54,543 nucleotides of DNA from Bacteroides sp. UBA7333 (GCA_002471195.1 DKPN01000021.1:1-54543); one strand, 5' to 3'; shown: positions 24,421 through 33,562, counted from the stretch's first letter. Made by a program: numbers and translations. The notes: a model not told the origin generated them from the letters alone.

Positions 24421-25959
24421 TTAATTATTTAAATCGACATTTTGTTGTACGATATTCCAACTAAGAATATCGATTTCGGCTGCGATATATGAGTCTTCGT
24501 CGAACGGAGGTTCGATGTAAATTTTCTCGTCTGACTTGGGTACAGGGTTGCCTAAACCGGTCACTGAATTGATCGCGAGCTTGTAGCAATGGTTGCGAAC
24601 TAAGGCGGCTTGATTGTTAAGGTGTTTGATGTCGATATAGAAATATGACTTACCTTGATTCCAATAAAGAATATTGCCTAAGGCAGCTAGCTTGGTATTG
24701 ATGTCTCCCGCGGGAACTTGTGTTGCCACATCACCTGCAAGGGTGAAATACTCGATGCTGGTATCGGCCAAAATGGCTTTTACGCTAAATGAATTGTTGG
24801 CACCTTGGATATTGAAGTCGAAGGCATCGGGAGTAATACGGGTATAAGTGGTGACGCTGCCAACTACGTTTTTGGTATAATACTCCATCATATTGGCGAT
24901 TTGTACTTTCATCTTATCTTTGGTATAAAACATACCTGCCCATTTCATCAACTCCACAGGATTGCCCGATGGGTCTTGTACTTGGGCAACAGCAATCAAC
25001 TTGGTGTTATAGTCGGTATTATTGTCTGTTTTAATGGTATTCTCCATGCAATAGGTATAGGCTCCGCTTGCTAAGGTGGCTTCATCGTATGATACGGTAT
25101 TGAATTCGAGTTTATCTAAAGCTGTTGGTTGATAAGATACAGCCCAGTAAGAACGGAAGTTGTTAGGATCGTTCCAAGCGAATGGGGTGTTGGGCAATGA
25201 TAAATCAATATTCTTGATGAGTTTTGATTTTTTATTGGTGGTGATAATTTGCCAACCTTTTAAAACGGGCTTTAATGTAAGATTGCTACCATTGACTAAG
25301 ACTGTTGTAGAATTGATCGTTGTGCTGGCAGTATAAGTTGCCATCACTTTGGCTGCCAAACGTTCTACATAAATTTTGACAGGGGCTGCCAAAGCGGCAT
25401 CACTGGTTTTGAAAATGTTTTCGGCCTTGATGGGGGTAGCGATCATCTCTTCTCCATTGTTGCCTTTATATACCGAGTTGCTCATGATAAAATTGGCATC
25501 GGTGGAGTTGTTTAAACAACTATCGGTTAACCAACCTTTGAGATCGTTTAGCGAAGGGGTAGTGAGTGCAGCAATATTGGCTGTGGGATTTAGTACGGCT
25601 ATCATGGAATGAGGCATCAATGCATTGGTGTTGCTATTGAATACCAATATGGCACCCGATACTTTATTGACATTGTCGTTGGTGGGATCATTGGTATTAA
25701 AAGTTAATGTGGGCTTTTGTGCAGGAAGTGCAGAGGCGCCTGTTTCTGTAAAGAAGAAGAAAATGGCATCTTTTACTGTGCTTTCTGCCTCCAATCCATC
25801 TTCGAATGCACGGGTAGCATTATGGGGCGCTACGATATTGACTGCAAGGAATGAATCGCCTTGATTTTTAATCTCTTCATTGACGATGTTGTCGTCATTG
25901 CTACATGCTGAGAATAGGCCCAACAGGGTGATTCCTAAGGCTAATTTTTGTAATTTCAT
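24421..25959 (-). CDS. Mfa1-family major fimbrial subunit
   Basis: This 512-residue lipoprotein precursor (LFSAC, C19) has the trimming site NATRAFED (R50) used by Arg-specific proteases to free the pilin for donor-strand polymerisation. VKDAIFFFFTETG follows as the first fimbrillin strand. Central ERLAAKVMA is a typical Mfa1 block, and the C-terminal strand region ends DILSWNIVQQNVDLNN, close to the W-x-V-x-x-Q-x-V-x-L end of Mfa1 proteins. It should form the fibre shaft. It lies between the DUF3868/OmpA protein and the Mfa2 anchor, as in known Mfa loci. Confidence 0.9.
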   Translation of the reverse strand: MKLQKLALGITLLGLFSACSNDDNIVNEEIKNQGDSFLAVNIVAPHNATRAFEDGLEAESTVKDAIFFFFTETGASALPAQKPTLTFNTNDPTNDNVNKVSGAILVFNSNTNALMPHSMIAVLNPTANIAALTTPSLNDLKGWLTDSCLNNSTDANFIMSNSVYKGNNGEEMIATPIKAENIFKTSDAALAAPVKIYVERLAAKVMATYTASTTINSTTVLVNGSNLTLKPVLKGWQIITTNKKSKLIKNIDLSLPNTPFAWNDPNNFRSYWAVSYQPTALDKLEFNTVSYDEATLASGAYTYCMENTIKTDNNTDYNTKLIAVAQVQDPSGNPVELMKWAGMFYTKDKMKVQIANMMEYYTKNVVGSVTTYTRITPDAFDFNIQGANNSFSVKAILADTSIEYFTLAGDVATQVPAGDINTKLAALGNILYWNQGKSYFYIDIKHLNNQAALVRNHCYKLAINSVTGLGNPVPKSDEKIYIEPPFDEDSYIAAEIDILSWNIVQQNVDLNN

Positions 25960-26023
25960 AAATCTCGGTTTTTAATTTTATTATTAATACTGTTTGATTT
26001 TATTATTAAGCTTGTTTTACTGT

Positions 26024-27475
26024 TTATGGATGACGCATATCACTTCGTTTTCGCTCTAACTCGATGAGATTGCCGGCGGCTTGGGTTGAGCCTTTGGCCT
26101 GTGCATCTATAAATAGAGCCTCGGCGGTATCGAAACGTTGATGAAGCATCTCAATGATTCCGCGATTGTTGAGAATGGCGGGGTGATTGGGATCGGCATG
26201 ATTGAGATATTGAAGGGCTTTATCTAAATTGGCTTTCTGTATCTCGATGGCAGCGGCATTGGCATTGGCAATGGCATCGTTGGGGTACATGCGAACGGCA
26301 ACTTCGAATATCTGATTAAAGGTGTCGCTGCCCTGTGGATAGCTTTCGGAGATGAGATACAACTCTTGAAGGCTAAGTTGATGGGGCGCCCTTTGGAATA
26401 CTTGCTTGGCTTGCTCCAGACTGAAATCGTTGACGCGATAATGGATGGTATAGTCGGAATGGCGCAAGGATGGATATACATGTTCTAATAGATATCGATA
26501 GGTAGATCCATCGTCCATGACTTGTATCTTCCAGTTTTTAGCGTCGGGCTCAAGGTTAGAATCTATGATGTCGAGGAGTTGAGACTTATTGTGAAGCGAA
26601 CTCTTGAGAACAGATTGTTTGAGACCTTCCCAATCTTCGGGAACGGAACTGACTTGTATCACTTGGGGGGTAATCACGCTATAGTGTTGAAGGACATAGC
26701 TTTTGAGCGATTCGGCTCTGCCTTGGGCCAAACGGGCATTATTCGCATAGCTTCCTTCGGGCGATGCGTAACCGATGATTTGTATGCCGGTAATGTGGGT
26801 ATTGGTATCGCTCTTGACAATATCGATACTTTTACGGATTTTTGATAACTCACTTTGATTCTGCATAAAATCGGGGTGAATAACGGTTTGATTGACCGGA
26901 AAATCGAGATAGGCAGTGCCATTTAGTGCTCGCATCTTAACGGGTTCTTTGGGAGGTAAGATGAATGCTATGATGGGTTGAACTTCGTAATCGTGACTCT
27001 TTATAGAGGCTAAATGGGTGGCATAAAATGCTTTCTCGCAATTGGCACATCCTTCTAAACTGTTTAACAATTCAATGTGAGACTGCTCCATCCATGTTTC
27101 GAAAGGAAGACGAATGGTGTATTCGATGGTTTGTACTTGGCGATTTTTGCGGCGAATGATGTCGTATACGTTGTTGCGATAATGGCCATTGCGCTCGGAT
27201 ACGATGCGACGGGTGCGACCTGCCACATAAATACTGGGCATGGTCATGGTAGCCTCGGATGACTGAGGGGTGTAGAGCGCCGGTGTGATGACCAACATCT
27301 CGTTGGTGGATAGATGGGTGCCGGCAGGAATGACGGCGTCGAACACTACGTATAGGTACTCATCGACAACTTGAATACTTTTATTTTGAATGCTATAAAG
27401 TGAATCGGTACTGACTTGCGAAGTGAGTAGGATAGGATAGAATATCCCAATCAGTATATATACTATTTTTTTCAT
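26024..27475 (-). CDS. DUF3868/OmpA-like periplasmic protein of the fimbrial operon
   Basis: This 483-residue protein has a cleavable signal (LIGIFYPILLTSQ) and three parts. Residues of about 25-160 match DUF3868, a beta domain always found with Mfa-type fimbriae, with RRKNRQVQTIEYTI and a CANCEK pair. Residues of about 195-330 are OmpA-like (GYASPEGSYANNARLAQGRAESL), a peptidoglycan-binding plan. The C-terminal 120 residues look like TPR helices (NANAAAIEIQKANLDKALQYL). It may tie assembly sites to the cell wall. It starts ten bases after the DUF3575 gene. Exact role is not established. Confidence 0.85.
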   Translation of the reverse strand: MKKIVYILIGIFYPILLTSQVSTDSLYSIQNKSIQVVDEYLYVVFDAVIPAGTHLSTNEMLVITPALYTPQSSEATMTMPSIYVAGRTRRIVSERNGHYRNNVYDIIRRKNRQVQTIEYTIRLPFETWMEQSHIELLNSLEGCANCEKAFYATHLASIKSHDYEVQPIIAFILPPKEPVKMRALNGTAYLDFPVNQTVIHPDFMQNQSELSKIRKSIDIVKSDTNTHITGIQIIGYASPEGSYANNARLAQGRAESLKSYVLQHYSVITPQVIQVSSVPEDWEGLKQSVLKSSLHNKSQLLDIIDSNLEPDAKNWKIQVMDDGSTYRYLLEHVYPSLRHSDYTIHYRVNDFSLEQAKQVFQRAPHQLSLQELYLISESYPQGSDTFNQIFEVAVRMYPNDAIANANAAAIEIQKANLDKALQYLNHADPNHPAILNNRGIIEMLHQRFDTAEALFIDAQAKGSTQAAGNLIELERKRSDMRHP

Positions 27476-27485
27476 GGGTATTTTT

Positions 27486-28055
27486 TTAGAATAGATAAAT
27501 AAGGGTAAGGGCCAACTTGGTGGGACCCCAATAGTTTTTGTGCGATTTTTCGATCATCTCGCCGCAATTACCGCACGAATGTTTTTTGTAAGTGACATAG
27601 GCGTATCCTAAACCGAGAGCGGCTTCGGCATTCCAATGTTTGCCTAACACAAATTGATAACCGTAGGTGATGCCACCGCCCCATAAATGTCCGCGATAAC
27701 GGAAATCTTTCATATCGCTCCATAGTGCGAAGGGGGGCTTGAAACCCATGACATTGTAAACTCCACCCATGAGATGGGCACCGAAGAAATGTCCGTTGAA
27801 CTTATCGCATAACCAGTAACGAAACTCGGGCTGTGCTAAAAATAATTTCAACTGTTTGTTGTGGGAAAATTTCCATGGATTGTAAAAAAAAGTGGCATCA
27901 ATGGTATATTTCTGGCCTATACCAATCTCAGCTCCTAAATTAGGTAATCTAAAACCATCCATTAATACGTTGGTTTTAAGTGCTATCTGTCCGTGCATGG
28001 ACATGGATATAAATGCTATAAAAGCAATTACAATGAATACTCTCTTTTTTATCAT
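27486..28055 (-). CDS. DUF3575 outer-membrane beta-barrel protein, first fimbrial gene
   Basis: About 189 residues from ATG 28055; the in-frame ATG at 28079 would add eight residues before an otherwise normal signal peptide (KKRVFIVIAFIAFISM). The mature part begins IALKTNVLMDGFRLPNLGAEIGI, the standard start of DUF3575 barrels, with alternating aromatic strands such as YTIDATFFYNPW and FRYWLCDKF. It lies first in the fimbrial operon, the usual place. It may be an outer-membrane component linked to fibre assembly. Family is clear, function is not. Confidence 0.87.
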   Translation of the reverse strand: MIKKRVFIVIAFIAFISMSMHGQIALKTNVLMDGFRLPNLGAEIGIGQKYTIDATFFYNPWKFSHNKQLKLFLAQPEFRYWLCDKFNGHFFGAHLMGGVYNVMGFKPPFALWSDMKDFRYRGHLWGGGITYGYQFVLGKHWNAEAALGLGYAYVTYKKHSCGNCGEMIEKSHKNYWGPTKLALTLIYLF

Positions 28056-28649
28056 AGTTACCAATCGTTTTTCATGCACAACAACTGTTTTTGAAAAAAT
28101 GTTGAGTTTTGATTCAATTATGTCTAATATTAACTAATATATACGCATTGTTAACAAAATTTATATCATGAAATTTGTGAATTAAATATATAGAGTGATT
28201 TTGGGCAACTTTGATAGCGGTAATGATTAAATGACGTTAATCGTATTGTTAAAAATGTCTTAATAAGAATTGTTGTTTAATGGATGCAGATGATTGACAT
28301 TTGTGTTGACGGATGGATGTTGAATGGTTAAATATATGTACATGCGACAAGGGTGGATAAAGAATGTTGACCTTGATGTACCGTGGTGATTTTTGAAGGG
28401 TTGTAGTGGAATATGGTGCAAAATATTGACTCATCGTGCTGGTTTTGCCAACTCAATGGGGGCTGAAATTTGTTTTAAGGTGAATATGATGGGGGCGACA
28501 AAGTGCAACCAAATAGTGAATTTATCAAATTAAAAATTTCTGCCACAGCATATCGGACGCTGAAATATGTATCTCAGCGTGATATTGTGCAACATTTTTG
28601 AAATGCTCAAAAAATGTTGTAAAGGGGCGGTTGTAATTGGAGTAATGGG
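28056..28649. other. Intergenic region upstream of the fimbrial operon
   Basis: About 590 bases without a believable gene. It should hold the minus-strand fimbrial promoter, but I find no exact TAnnTTTG box. Two palindromes lie at the far end: ACGCTGA/TCAGCGT (28557-28563 with 28574-28580) and CAACATTTTTGA/TCAAAAAATGTTG (28590-28601 with 28607-28619). The second lies just past the NhaC-type gene stop and may be its weak terminator. I see no pair of repeats placed to make an invertible promoter. Confidence 0.5.
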
Positions 28650-29948
28650 TTAGGAATAACGACGTGGGTAACGAAAGATGATCGACAAGAATGCAACCAA
28701 TCCGATGGCAAAGGGATAGTATAGATTACTGATAATGTTGATCGGAGATATTCCGGCCAAACCTGCTGCCATTAATAGTTGTGCGCCGTAGGGTATGATG
28801 CCTTGAATAAAACATGAAAAGGTGTCGAGGATACTGGCTGTTTTGCGCGGGTCGAGATTAAAACGTGCTGAGATATCTTTGGCAATAGGGCCGGTAGTGA
28901 GGATGGCAATGGTGTTGTTGGCAGTACACAGATTGGCAATGCTGACTAAGCTTGCGATGCTCAACTGCGCGCCGCGTTTGCCGTTAACACGTCGAGTCAA
29001 TATATTAATCAGATAGTTGATACCTCCGTTGTATCGGATAAGTTCGAGCATTCCTCCGGCCAAAAGGGTAATGATGATTAATTCGCCCATACCGATAATG
29101 CCGTCACCCAGAGCTGCGAAACTTCCAAAAATATCGAAACTTTGTGTGGCAATGCCGATGATGGTAGTAAGAACGATTCCTAATGATAATACTATGAATA
29201 CATTTAATCCGGCAATGGCGGTTCCTAATACCACGATGTAGGGAATTACTTTAATCCACTCGATGTCGGCTGTTTGGGTGGCTAACTCAATATCGGCTCC
29301 TTGTATAATATATATTAGAAGGATAACGGCAGCGGCAGGAATCACAATCATTGAGTTGACACGAAACTTATCGCGCATGTCGCAACCTTGTGTTTTGGTG
29401 GCGGCAATGGTGGTGTCGGATATAAATGAAAGGTTATCGCCGAAGAGCGAACCGCCCACTACGATGGCTACCATATAGGGAATGGCTATTTCTGTTTTCT
29501 CGGCCAGCCCTACTGCTACGGGGGTGAGGGCTACTATGGTGCCGACACTGGTACCAATGGATAGGGATATGAAACAGGCGGCCAAAAATGTGCCGGCAAG
29601 CAATAAATTATCGGGGAGAATGTGCAAGGTGAGATTGACGGTAGCATCGATGGCACCCATCTGACGCGCTGTGTTGGCAAATGCTCCGGCTAAAATAAAG
29701 ATCCATATCATTAATAGTATATTCTTGTTGGAGGCTCCCATAGAGAATTGATGGATGCGTTGATCGATAGCGAGCCCCTTGGTAATGGCAATGGCATAAC
29801 AAGAGGATATAAGAAAAGCTACCGTGATGGGCACTTTATAGAAATCGTTTACCAAGAGAGAGGTAATGAGATAAATGCACAAAAATACAAGCAAAGGACT
29901 TAATGCGCGTAAGCCCGACATGGGATGGGGATTATATATCTGATTCAT
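28650..29948 (-). CDS. NhaC-family Na+/H+ antiporter
   Basis: This 432-residue protein is almost wholly membrane-embedded, with about 11-12 hydrophobic segments. It matches the NhaC/MleN antiporter family. Marks are GAFANTARQMGAIDA, SIGTSVGTIVALTPVAVGLA, GGSLFGDNLSFISDTTIAATKTQGC with the transport acidic residues, and a late LCTANNTIAIL block. It probably exports Na+ in exchange for protons, or swaps organic acids as MleN does. It is a single gene with its own upstream box, divergent from the next transporter. Substrate beyond Na+/H+ is not certain. Confidence 0.87.
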   Translation of the reverse strand: MNQIYNPHPMSGLRALSPLLVFLCIYLITSLLVNDFYKVPITVAFLISSCYAIAITKGLAIDQRIHQFSMGASNKNILLMIWIFILAGAFANTARQMGAIDATVNLTLHILPDNLLLAGTFLAACFISLSIGTSVGTIVALTPVAVGLAEKTEIAIPYMVAIVVGGSLFGDNLSFISDTTIAATKTQGCDMRDKFRVNSMIVIPAAAVILLIYIIQGADIELATQTADIEWIKVIPYIVVLGTAIAGLNVFIVLSLGIVLTTIIGIATQSFDIFGSFAALGDGIIGMGELIIITLLAGGMLELIRYNGGINYLINILTRRVNGKRGAQLSIASLVSIANLCTANNTIAILTTGPIAKDISARFNLDPRKTASILDTFSCFIQGIIPYGAQLLMAAGLAGISPINIISNLYYPFAIGLVAFLSIIFRYPRRYS

Positions 29949-29952
29949 AATG

Positions 29953-29960
29953 CAAAGATA
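29953..29960 (-). promoter_or_regulatory. -7 promoter box of the NhaC-type gene
   Basis: The minus strand reads TATCTTTG, an exact TAnnTTTG, starting four bases upstream of the annotated ATG (29948). The start of transcription would fall at or just inside this ATG, so either the mRNA is leaderless or translation begins at the downstream ATG (MSGLRALS). Confidence 0.45.
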
Positions 29961-30073
29961 GACTTTTTGAATGAATCTGATAAATAGATAAATAAAACAA
30001 AATAGAATGTTTTATAATTGTATGGATATATATACAATTATAAGTTATTATGTATCAAAATAGTCGTGGGCTT

Positions 30074-30103
30074 TTTGTAATATGCCCTTTTTTCGTAACT
30101 TTG
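30074..30103 (+). promoter_or_regulatory. Promoter of the AspT/YbjL-type transporter
   Basis: TTTG at 30074-30077 and TAACTTTG at 30096-30103 with an 18-base spacer make a near-consensus Bacteroidetes sigma-ABfr promoter. The start codon follows 30 bases later. Confidence 0.75.
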
Positions 30104-30133
30104 CACCCCAAAATATAACCACATTAATTTATT

Positions 30134-31732
30134 ATGTTTACGGATTTATTAAACTCCTCTTATTTTGCCCTTTTTCTAATTGTGGCACTGGGCTTTATGT
30201 TGGGAAGAATCAAGATTAAAGGATTGTCTCTTGACGTTTCGGCCGTAATTTTTATAGCACTGTTGTTTGGACATTTTGGTGTTATCATTCCTAAAGAGTT
30301 AGGAAATTTCGGTTTGGTTCTTTTCATTTTTACAATTGGCATTCAGGCCGGCCCGGGTTTTTTCGACTCTTTTAGAAGCAAGGGTAAAACACTCATTCTT
30401 ATTACACTGCTTATTATTGCTTCGGCTTCGGTAACGGGTATCGGCTTAAAATATCTATTTGATATCGATACGCCAAGTGTTGTCGGATTGATGGCGGGTG
30501 CATTGACCAGTACTCCCGGTTTGGCGGTGGCAATTGATAGTACTAATTCGCCTTTGGCTTCTATCGCCTATGGTATTGCTTACCCATTTGGTGTGATTGG
30601 CGTGATTTTGTTTGTGAAACTGCTTCCTAAAATCATGCGAGTTGACTTAGAGAAAGAGGCGCGCAGACTCGAAATTGAGCGTCGCAGCCAATATCCTGAA
30701 CTTACGACTTGTATTTTTAAGATAACAAATCCTCTTGTTTTTGGAAAGGATTTGATGCAAATCAATGCGCGTGCGGTGACGGGAGCGGTGATTTCACGCT
30801 CGGAACATAATGAGGTGATCTCAATACCGACTGCACATACGGTATTGCATGAGGGCGATTATATTCAAGCCGTAGGTAGTGAGGATTCGTTGAATCAGTT
30901 GGCCGAGTTGGTTGGCGAGCGTGAAGAGGGTGAATTGCCACTCGATAAGACGCAAGAGATTGAATCGTTGTTGCTTACCAAAAAAGATATGATAAATAAA
31001 CAATTGGGCGATTTGAACTTGCAACGTAACTTTGGCTGTACGGTGACACGTGTGCGTCGAAGTGGTATCGATTTGTCTCCATCGCCTGATTTGGCTTTGA
31101 AATTTGGTGATAAATTAATGGTGGTAGGCGAACGTGAAGGTATCAAAGGTGTGGCTCGAATGATGGGTAACAATGCTAAACAAATATCTGACACCGATTT
31201 CTTCCCGATTGCAATGGGGATTGTACTGGGCGTTTTGTTTGGTAAGTTAAATGTTTCATTCCCCGGTGGCATATCATTTTCTCCGGGTTTAACGGGGGGG
31301 GTGTTAATGATGGCGCTATTTTTGAGTGCTATCGGCAAAACCGGACCTATTATTTGGACTATGTCGGGACCCGCTAATCAGCTGCTTCGTCAACTAGGGT
31401 TATTGTTGTTTCTTGCAGAGGTAGGAACTTCGGCCGGTAAAAACTTAGTTGCTACTTTTCAAGAGAGTGGTTTGCTATTGTTTGGTGTAGGTATGGCATT
31501 GACCATTGTTCCTATGCTGGTTGCAGCGCTTGTTGGACGTTTGGTTTTCAAGATCTCTATACTCGACTTAATGGGTACAATTACGGGCGGGATGACCAGT
31601 ACACCCGGTTTGGCTGCTGCCGACTCTATGGTGGATAGTAATATACCGAGTGTGGCGTATGCAACCGTTTATCCTATTGCAATGGTATTCTTAATATTGT
31701 CGATACAGTTGATTGCAACTTTGATATATTAA
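30134..31732 (+). CDS. AspT/YidE/YbjL-type transporter with RCK_C domains
   Basis: This 532-residue membrane protein is an internal duplication. Each membrane half has a matching signature: GALTSTPGLAVA in the first and GGMTSTPGLAAA in the second, each followed by IAYGIAYPFG or VAYATVYPIA. Between them, at about 180-350, are two soluble TrkA-C/RCK-type regulatory domains (ISIPTAHTVLHEGDYIQAVG and LSPSPDLALKFGDKLMVVG). This is the plan of the aspartate:alanine exchanger and its YbjL/YidE relatives. It probably exchanges small anions such as amino acids or dicarboxylates; the substrate is not clear. Confidence 0.88.
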   Translation: MFTDLLNSSYFALFLIVALGFMLGRIKIKGLSLDVSAVIFIALLFGHFGVIIPKELGNFGLVLFIFTIGIQAGPGFFDSFRSKGKTLILITLLIIASASVTGIGLKYLFDIDTPSVVGLMAGALTSTPGLAVAIDSTNSPLASIAYGIAYPFGVIGVILFVKLLPKIMRVDLEKEARRLEIERRSQYPELTTCIFKITNPLVFGKDLMQINARAVTGAVISRSEHNEVISIPTAHTVLHEGDYIQAVGSEDSLNQLAELVGEREEGELPLDKTQEIESLLLTKKDMINKQLGDLNLQRNFGCTVTRVRRSGIDLSPSPDLALKFGDKLMVVGEREGIKGVARMMGNNAKQISDTDFFPIAMGIVLGVLFGKLNVSFPGGISFSPGLTGGVLMMALFLSAIGKTGPIIWTMSGPANQLLRQLGLLLFLAEVGTSAGKNLVATFQESGLLLFGVGMALTIVPMLVAALVGRLVFKISILDLMGTITGGMTSTPGLAAADSMVDSNIPSVAYATVYPIAMVFLILSIQLIATLIY

Positions 31733-31758
31733 AATCGCTATATATATAATGTATAAGG

Positions 31759-31799
31759 GTCGGGCTCAGTGAAAACATTCATTGGGTCCGACTTTTTTT
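31759..31799 (+). terminator. Rho-independent terminator after the YbjL-type gene
   Basis: GTCGGGCTCAGT (31759-31770) pairs, with some G-U pairs, to ATTGGGTCCGAC (31781-31792), followed by seven T. Confidence 0.8.
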
Positions 31800-31919
31800 A
31801 GTGGGCAGGATTATTAAAAAAGATGACTTTTTGTATTTGGATTAATCTTTTTCGGGTTTTCATTGTTTTGTTAGTAGAGTGTATGAGTAATTATATTAAC
31901 AATTAGATATATATATATT

Positions 31920-32096
31920 ATGAACGAAGAAGTGAAAAAGTTTACAGACAAAGTTGAACAAACAGTGGATGAGCTAAAAAAGAAATATCCAATAGAAGAT
32001 AATTTCAAAAATGAACCTGCTAGCGATGAGGAGGTAAAGAAAGCTACGAAAGAGATCAATCCGGATAAGAATAGCATGGATGATCAAAGAGGATAA
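31920..32096 (+). CDS. Small charged protein of 58 residues, function unknown
   Basis: A short ORF (ATG 31920, TAA 32094-32096) with strong signs of being real: it lies alone between two terminators, and its codon use looks normal. The product is highly charged, Lys/Glu/Asp-rich, with almost no large hydrophobics (EEVKKFTDKVEQTVDELK at the start, SDEEVKKATKEINPDK later). It should be an extended amphipathic helix, perhaps a stress-type or partner-dependent protein, loosely like CsbD-type small proteins in composition but not in sequence. I do not recognise a family. Confidence 0.65.
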   Translation: MNEEVKKFTDKVEQTVDELKKKYPIEDNFKNEPASDEEVKKATKEINPDKNSMDDQRG

Positions 32097-32102
32097 TTTA
32101 TT

Positions 32103-32139
32103 AAATACCTTGTTTTAAATGTGAAACAAGGTATTTTTT
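32103..32139 (+). terminator. Rho-independent terminator after the small charged protein
   Basis: A perfect 13-bp stem, AAATACCTTGTTT (32103-32115) with AAACAAGGTATTT (32124-32136), followed by T-rich sequence. It supports the reality of the 58-residue gene upstream. Confidence 0.85.
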
Positions 32140-32179
32140 ATTCGAAAAATACCTATATTATGGTATTGTAATGTAGGGG

Positions 32180-32187
32180 TAATTTTG
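32180..32187 (+). promoter_or_regulatory. -7 promoter box of the hemerythrin/LuxR operon
   Basis: TAATTTTG fits TAnnTTTG and lies 30 bases before the ATG at 32218. No -33 box at proper spacing is evident. Confidence 0.4.
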
Positions 32188-32217
32188 CTTATTTTGCATT
32201 CATAAATTAAAAACGGT

Positions 32218-32922
32218 ATGGATAAACTACAAAAATACTCTCCCGATGATAAAATGTGCGATTTGATAGCTGAGAACTATTCGTTGCTACAAGTGATGAG
32301 CCGTTTTGGCTTGGCACTGGGTGTGGGAGAAAAAACCGTACATGAAATATGTGAGGCCAATCAGGTGGACTGTAATACGTTTTTGGCGATTGTTAATTTT
32401 ATGGTCGAGGGTTTTGTACATATTGGTGATGATAATGAACAAATTTCGGTCAGTGCCTTAATTGATTATTTACGACAGTCGCATATCTATTTTCTTGAGT
32501 TTAGTTTGCCTGCCATCCGTCGAAAATTAATTGAAGCGATTGATTATTCTGAAGATGATATCTCTTTTCTTATTCTTAAGTTTTTTGATGAATATATGCG
32601 TGAGATTCGCCGACATATGGAGTACGAGGATAAAACGGTTTTTAAATATGCAGAGGAGTTGTCAAAAGGTATTGTTCCCGATAAATATAAGATTGGAACC
32701 TATTCGAAACATCACGATCAGGTAGGTGAAACGTTGACGGAGCTGAAAAATATATTGATTAAATATTGCCCTGAAAAGGTGAATATTAATCTGTTGAATT
32801 TGGCTTTATCGGATATTTACGCTTGTGAAGAGGGATTGGAGTGGCATTCAAAGGTTGAAGATTATCTTTTTGTTCCGGCTATTTTCAATTTGGAAAGGAG
32901 TGTGAGAGATGAGCAAAAATAG
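32218..32922 (+). CDS. Hemerythrin-domain protein
   Basis: This 234-residue soluble protein has a hemerythrin-like four-helix bundle over about 80-225, which holds a di-iron centre that binds O2 or senses NO or redox state. Candidate ligands are H89 (RQSHIYF), H133-x3-E137 (RRHMEYEDK), H165/H166 (SKHHDQ) and H210-x3-E214 (WHSKVED). The N-terminal 75 residues (MCDLIAENYSLLQVMSRF) resemble the ScdA/RIC-type N-domain with a conserved Cys (C14). Its 3' end overlaps the LuxR-type regulator by 14 bases, so the two are made together. It may act as the sensor for that regulator or in iron-sulfur repair. Confidence 0.85.
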   Translation: MDKLQKYSPDDKMCDLIAENYSLLQVMSRFGLALGVGEKTVHEICEANQVDCNTFLAIVNFMVEGFVHIGDDNEQISVSALIDYLRQSHIYFLEFSLPAIRRKLIEAIDYSEDDISFLILKFFDEYMREIRRHMEYEDKTVFKYAEELSKGIVPDKYKIGTYSKHHDQVGETLTELKNILIKYCPEKVNINLLNLALSDIYACEEGLEWHSKVEDYLFVPAIFNLERSVRDEQK

Positions 32923-33520
32923 TGATGTGATTAAAATTGCAATCGCCGAAAGTTCGGTAATCATACGAAGCGGTTTGGCAATGGCGCTGAAACGTTTGCC
33001 TCATTTGCGGATTCAGCCGATTGAAATTTCTATTCCGAGCGGCTTAAATGATTGTATGAAAACTCAAATGCCCGATATCCTTATTATTAATCCGAACTTT
33101 GGCCATTTCTTTGATATCGCTTCTTTTGAAGATCAATATCATGCTGATGGTTTAAAGATTGTTGCACTTGTAAATGGCTTTGTGGATGAAACGCTGCTTA
33201 AGAAATATAATGAAACGATCTCGATTCATGACAATTTGGATTTGATTAATGATAAAATCATTAAATTAAGGGATATATCGGATGATAGTGTGGATAATGA
33301 TACTGATTTGCTGAGCCATCGTGAAAAAGAAATTGTAGTGTGTGTGATTAAAGGGTTGACCAACAAAGAGATTGCTGAACAGTTGTTTATTTCGATTCAC
33401 ACGGTAATAACACATCGGAAAAATATCAGTAAAAAGCTACAGATTCATAGTGTAGCCGGATTGACAATTTATGCAATTGTAAATAAACTAGTTGAGCTCA
33501 ACGATGTGAAAAATATATAG
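32909..33520 (+). CDS. LuxR-family regulator with degenerate receiver domain
   Basis: This 203-residue protein is laid out like a NarL/FixJ response regulator. The C-terminal 65 residues are a clear LuxR HTH: LSHREKEIVVCVIKGLTNKEIAEQLFISIHTVITHRKNI. The N-terminal domain keeps the receiver outline but not its chemistry: the acidic pair at strand 1 is AESS (13-16) and the phospho-Asp position at strand 3 reads INPN (60-63), so phosphorylation is unlikely. It overlaps the hemerythrin gene by 14 bases. It probably responds to its partner protein or a ligand instead of a histidine kinase. Targets are unknown. Confidence 0.87.
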   Translation: MSKNSDVIKIAIAESSVIIRSGLAMALKRLPHLRIQPIEISIPSGLNDCMKTQMPDILIINPNFGHFFDIASFEDQYHADGLKIVALVNGFVDETLLKKYNETISIHDNLDLINDKIIKLRDISDDSVDNDTDLLSHREKEIVVCVIKGLTNKEIAEQLFISIHTVITHRKNISKKLQIHSVAGLTIYAIVNKLVELNDVKNI

Positions 33521-33562
33521 CCATTATTTAAAAATCATGTGTTATAAAACATAAAAAAGTTT

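Noticed and set aside
28249..28434. 61-codon minus-strand ORF upstream of the fimbrial operon
   Set aside because: No family, no promoter, and a composition expected by chance in this AT-rich gap.
28080..28649. Invertible promoter upstream of the fimbrial operon
   Set aside because: The two palindromes are local hairpins with short loops and lie far from the operon start; no matched inverted repeats flank a promoter-like segment.
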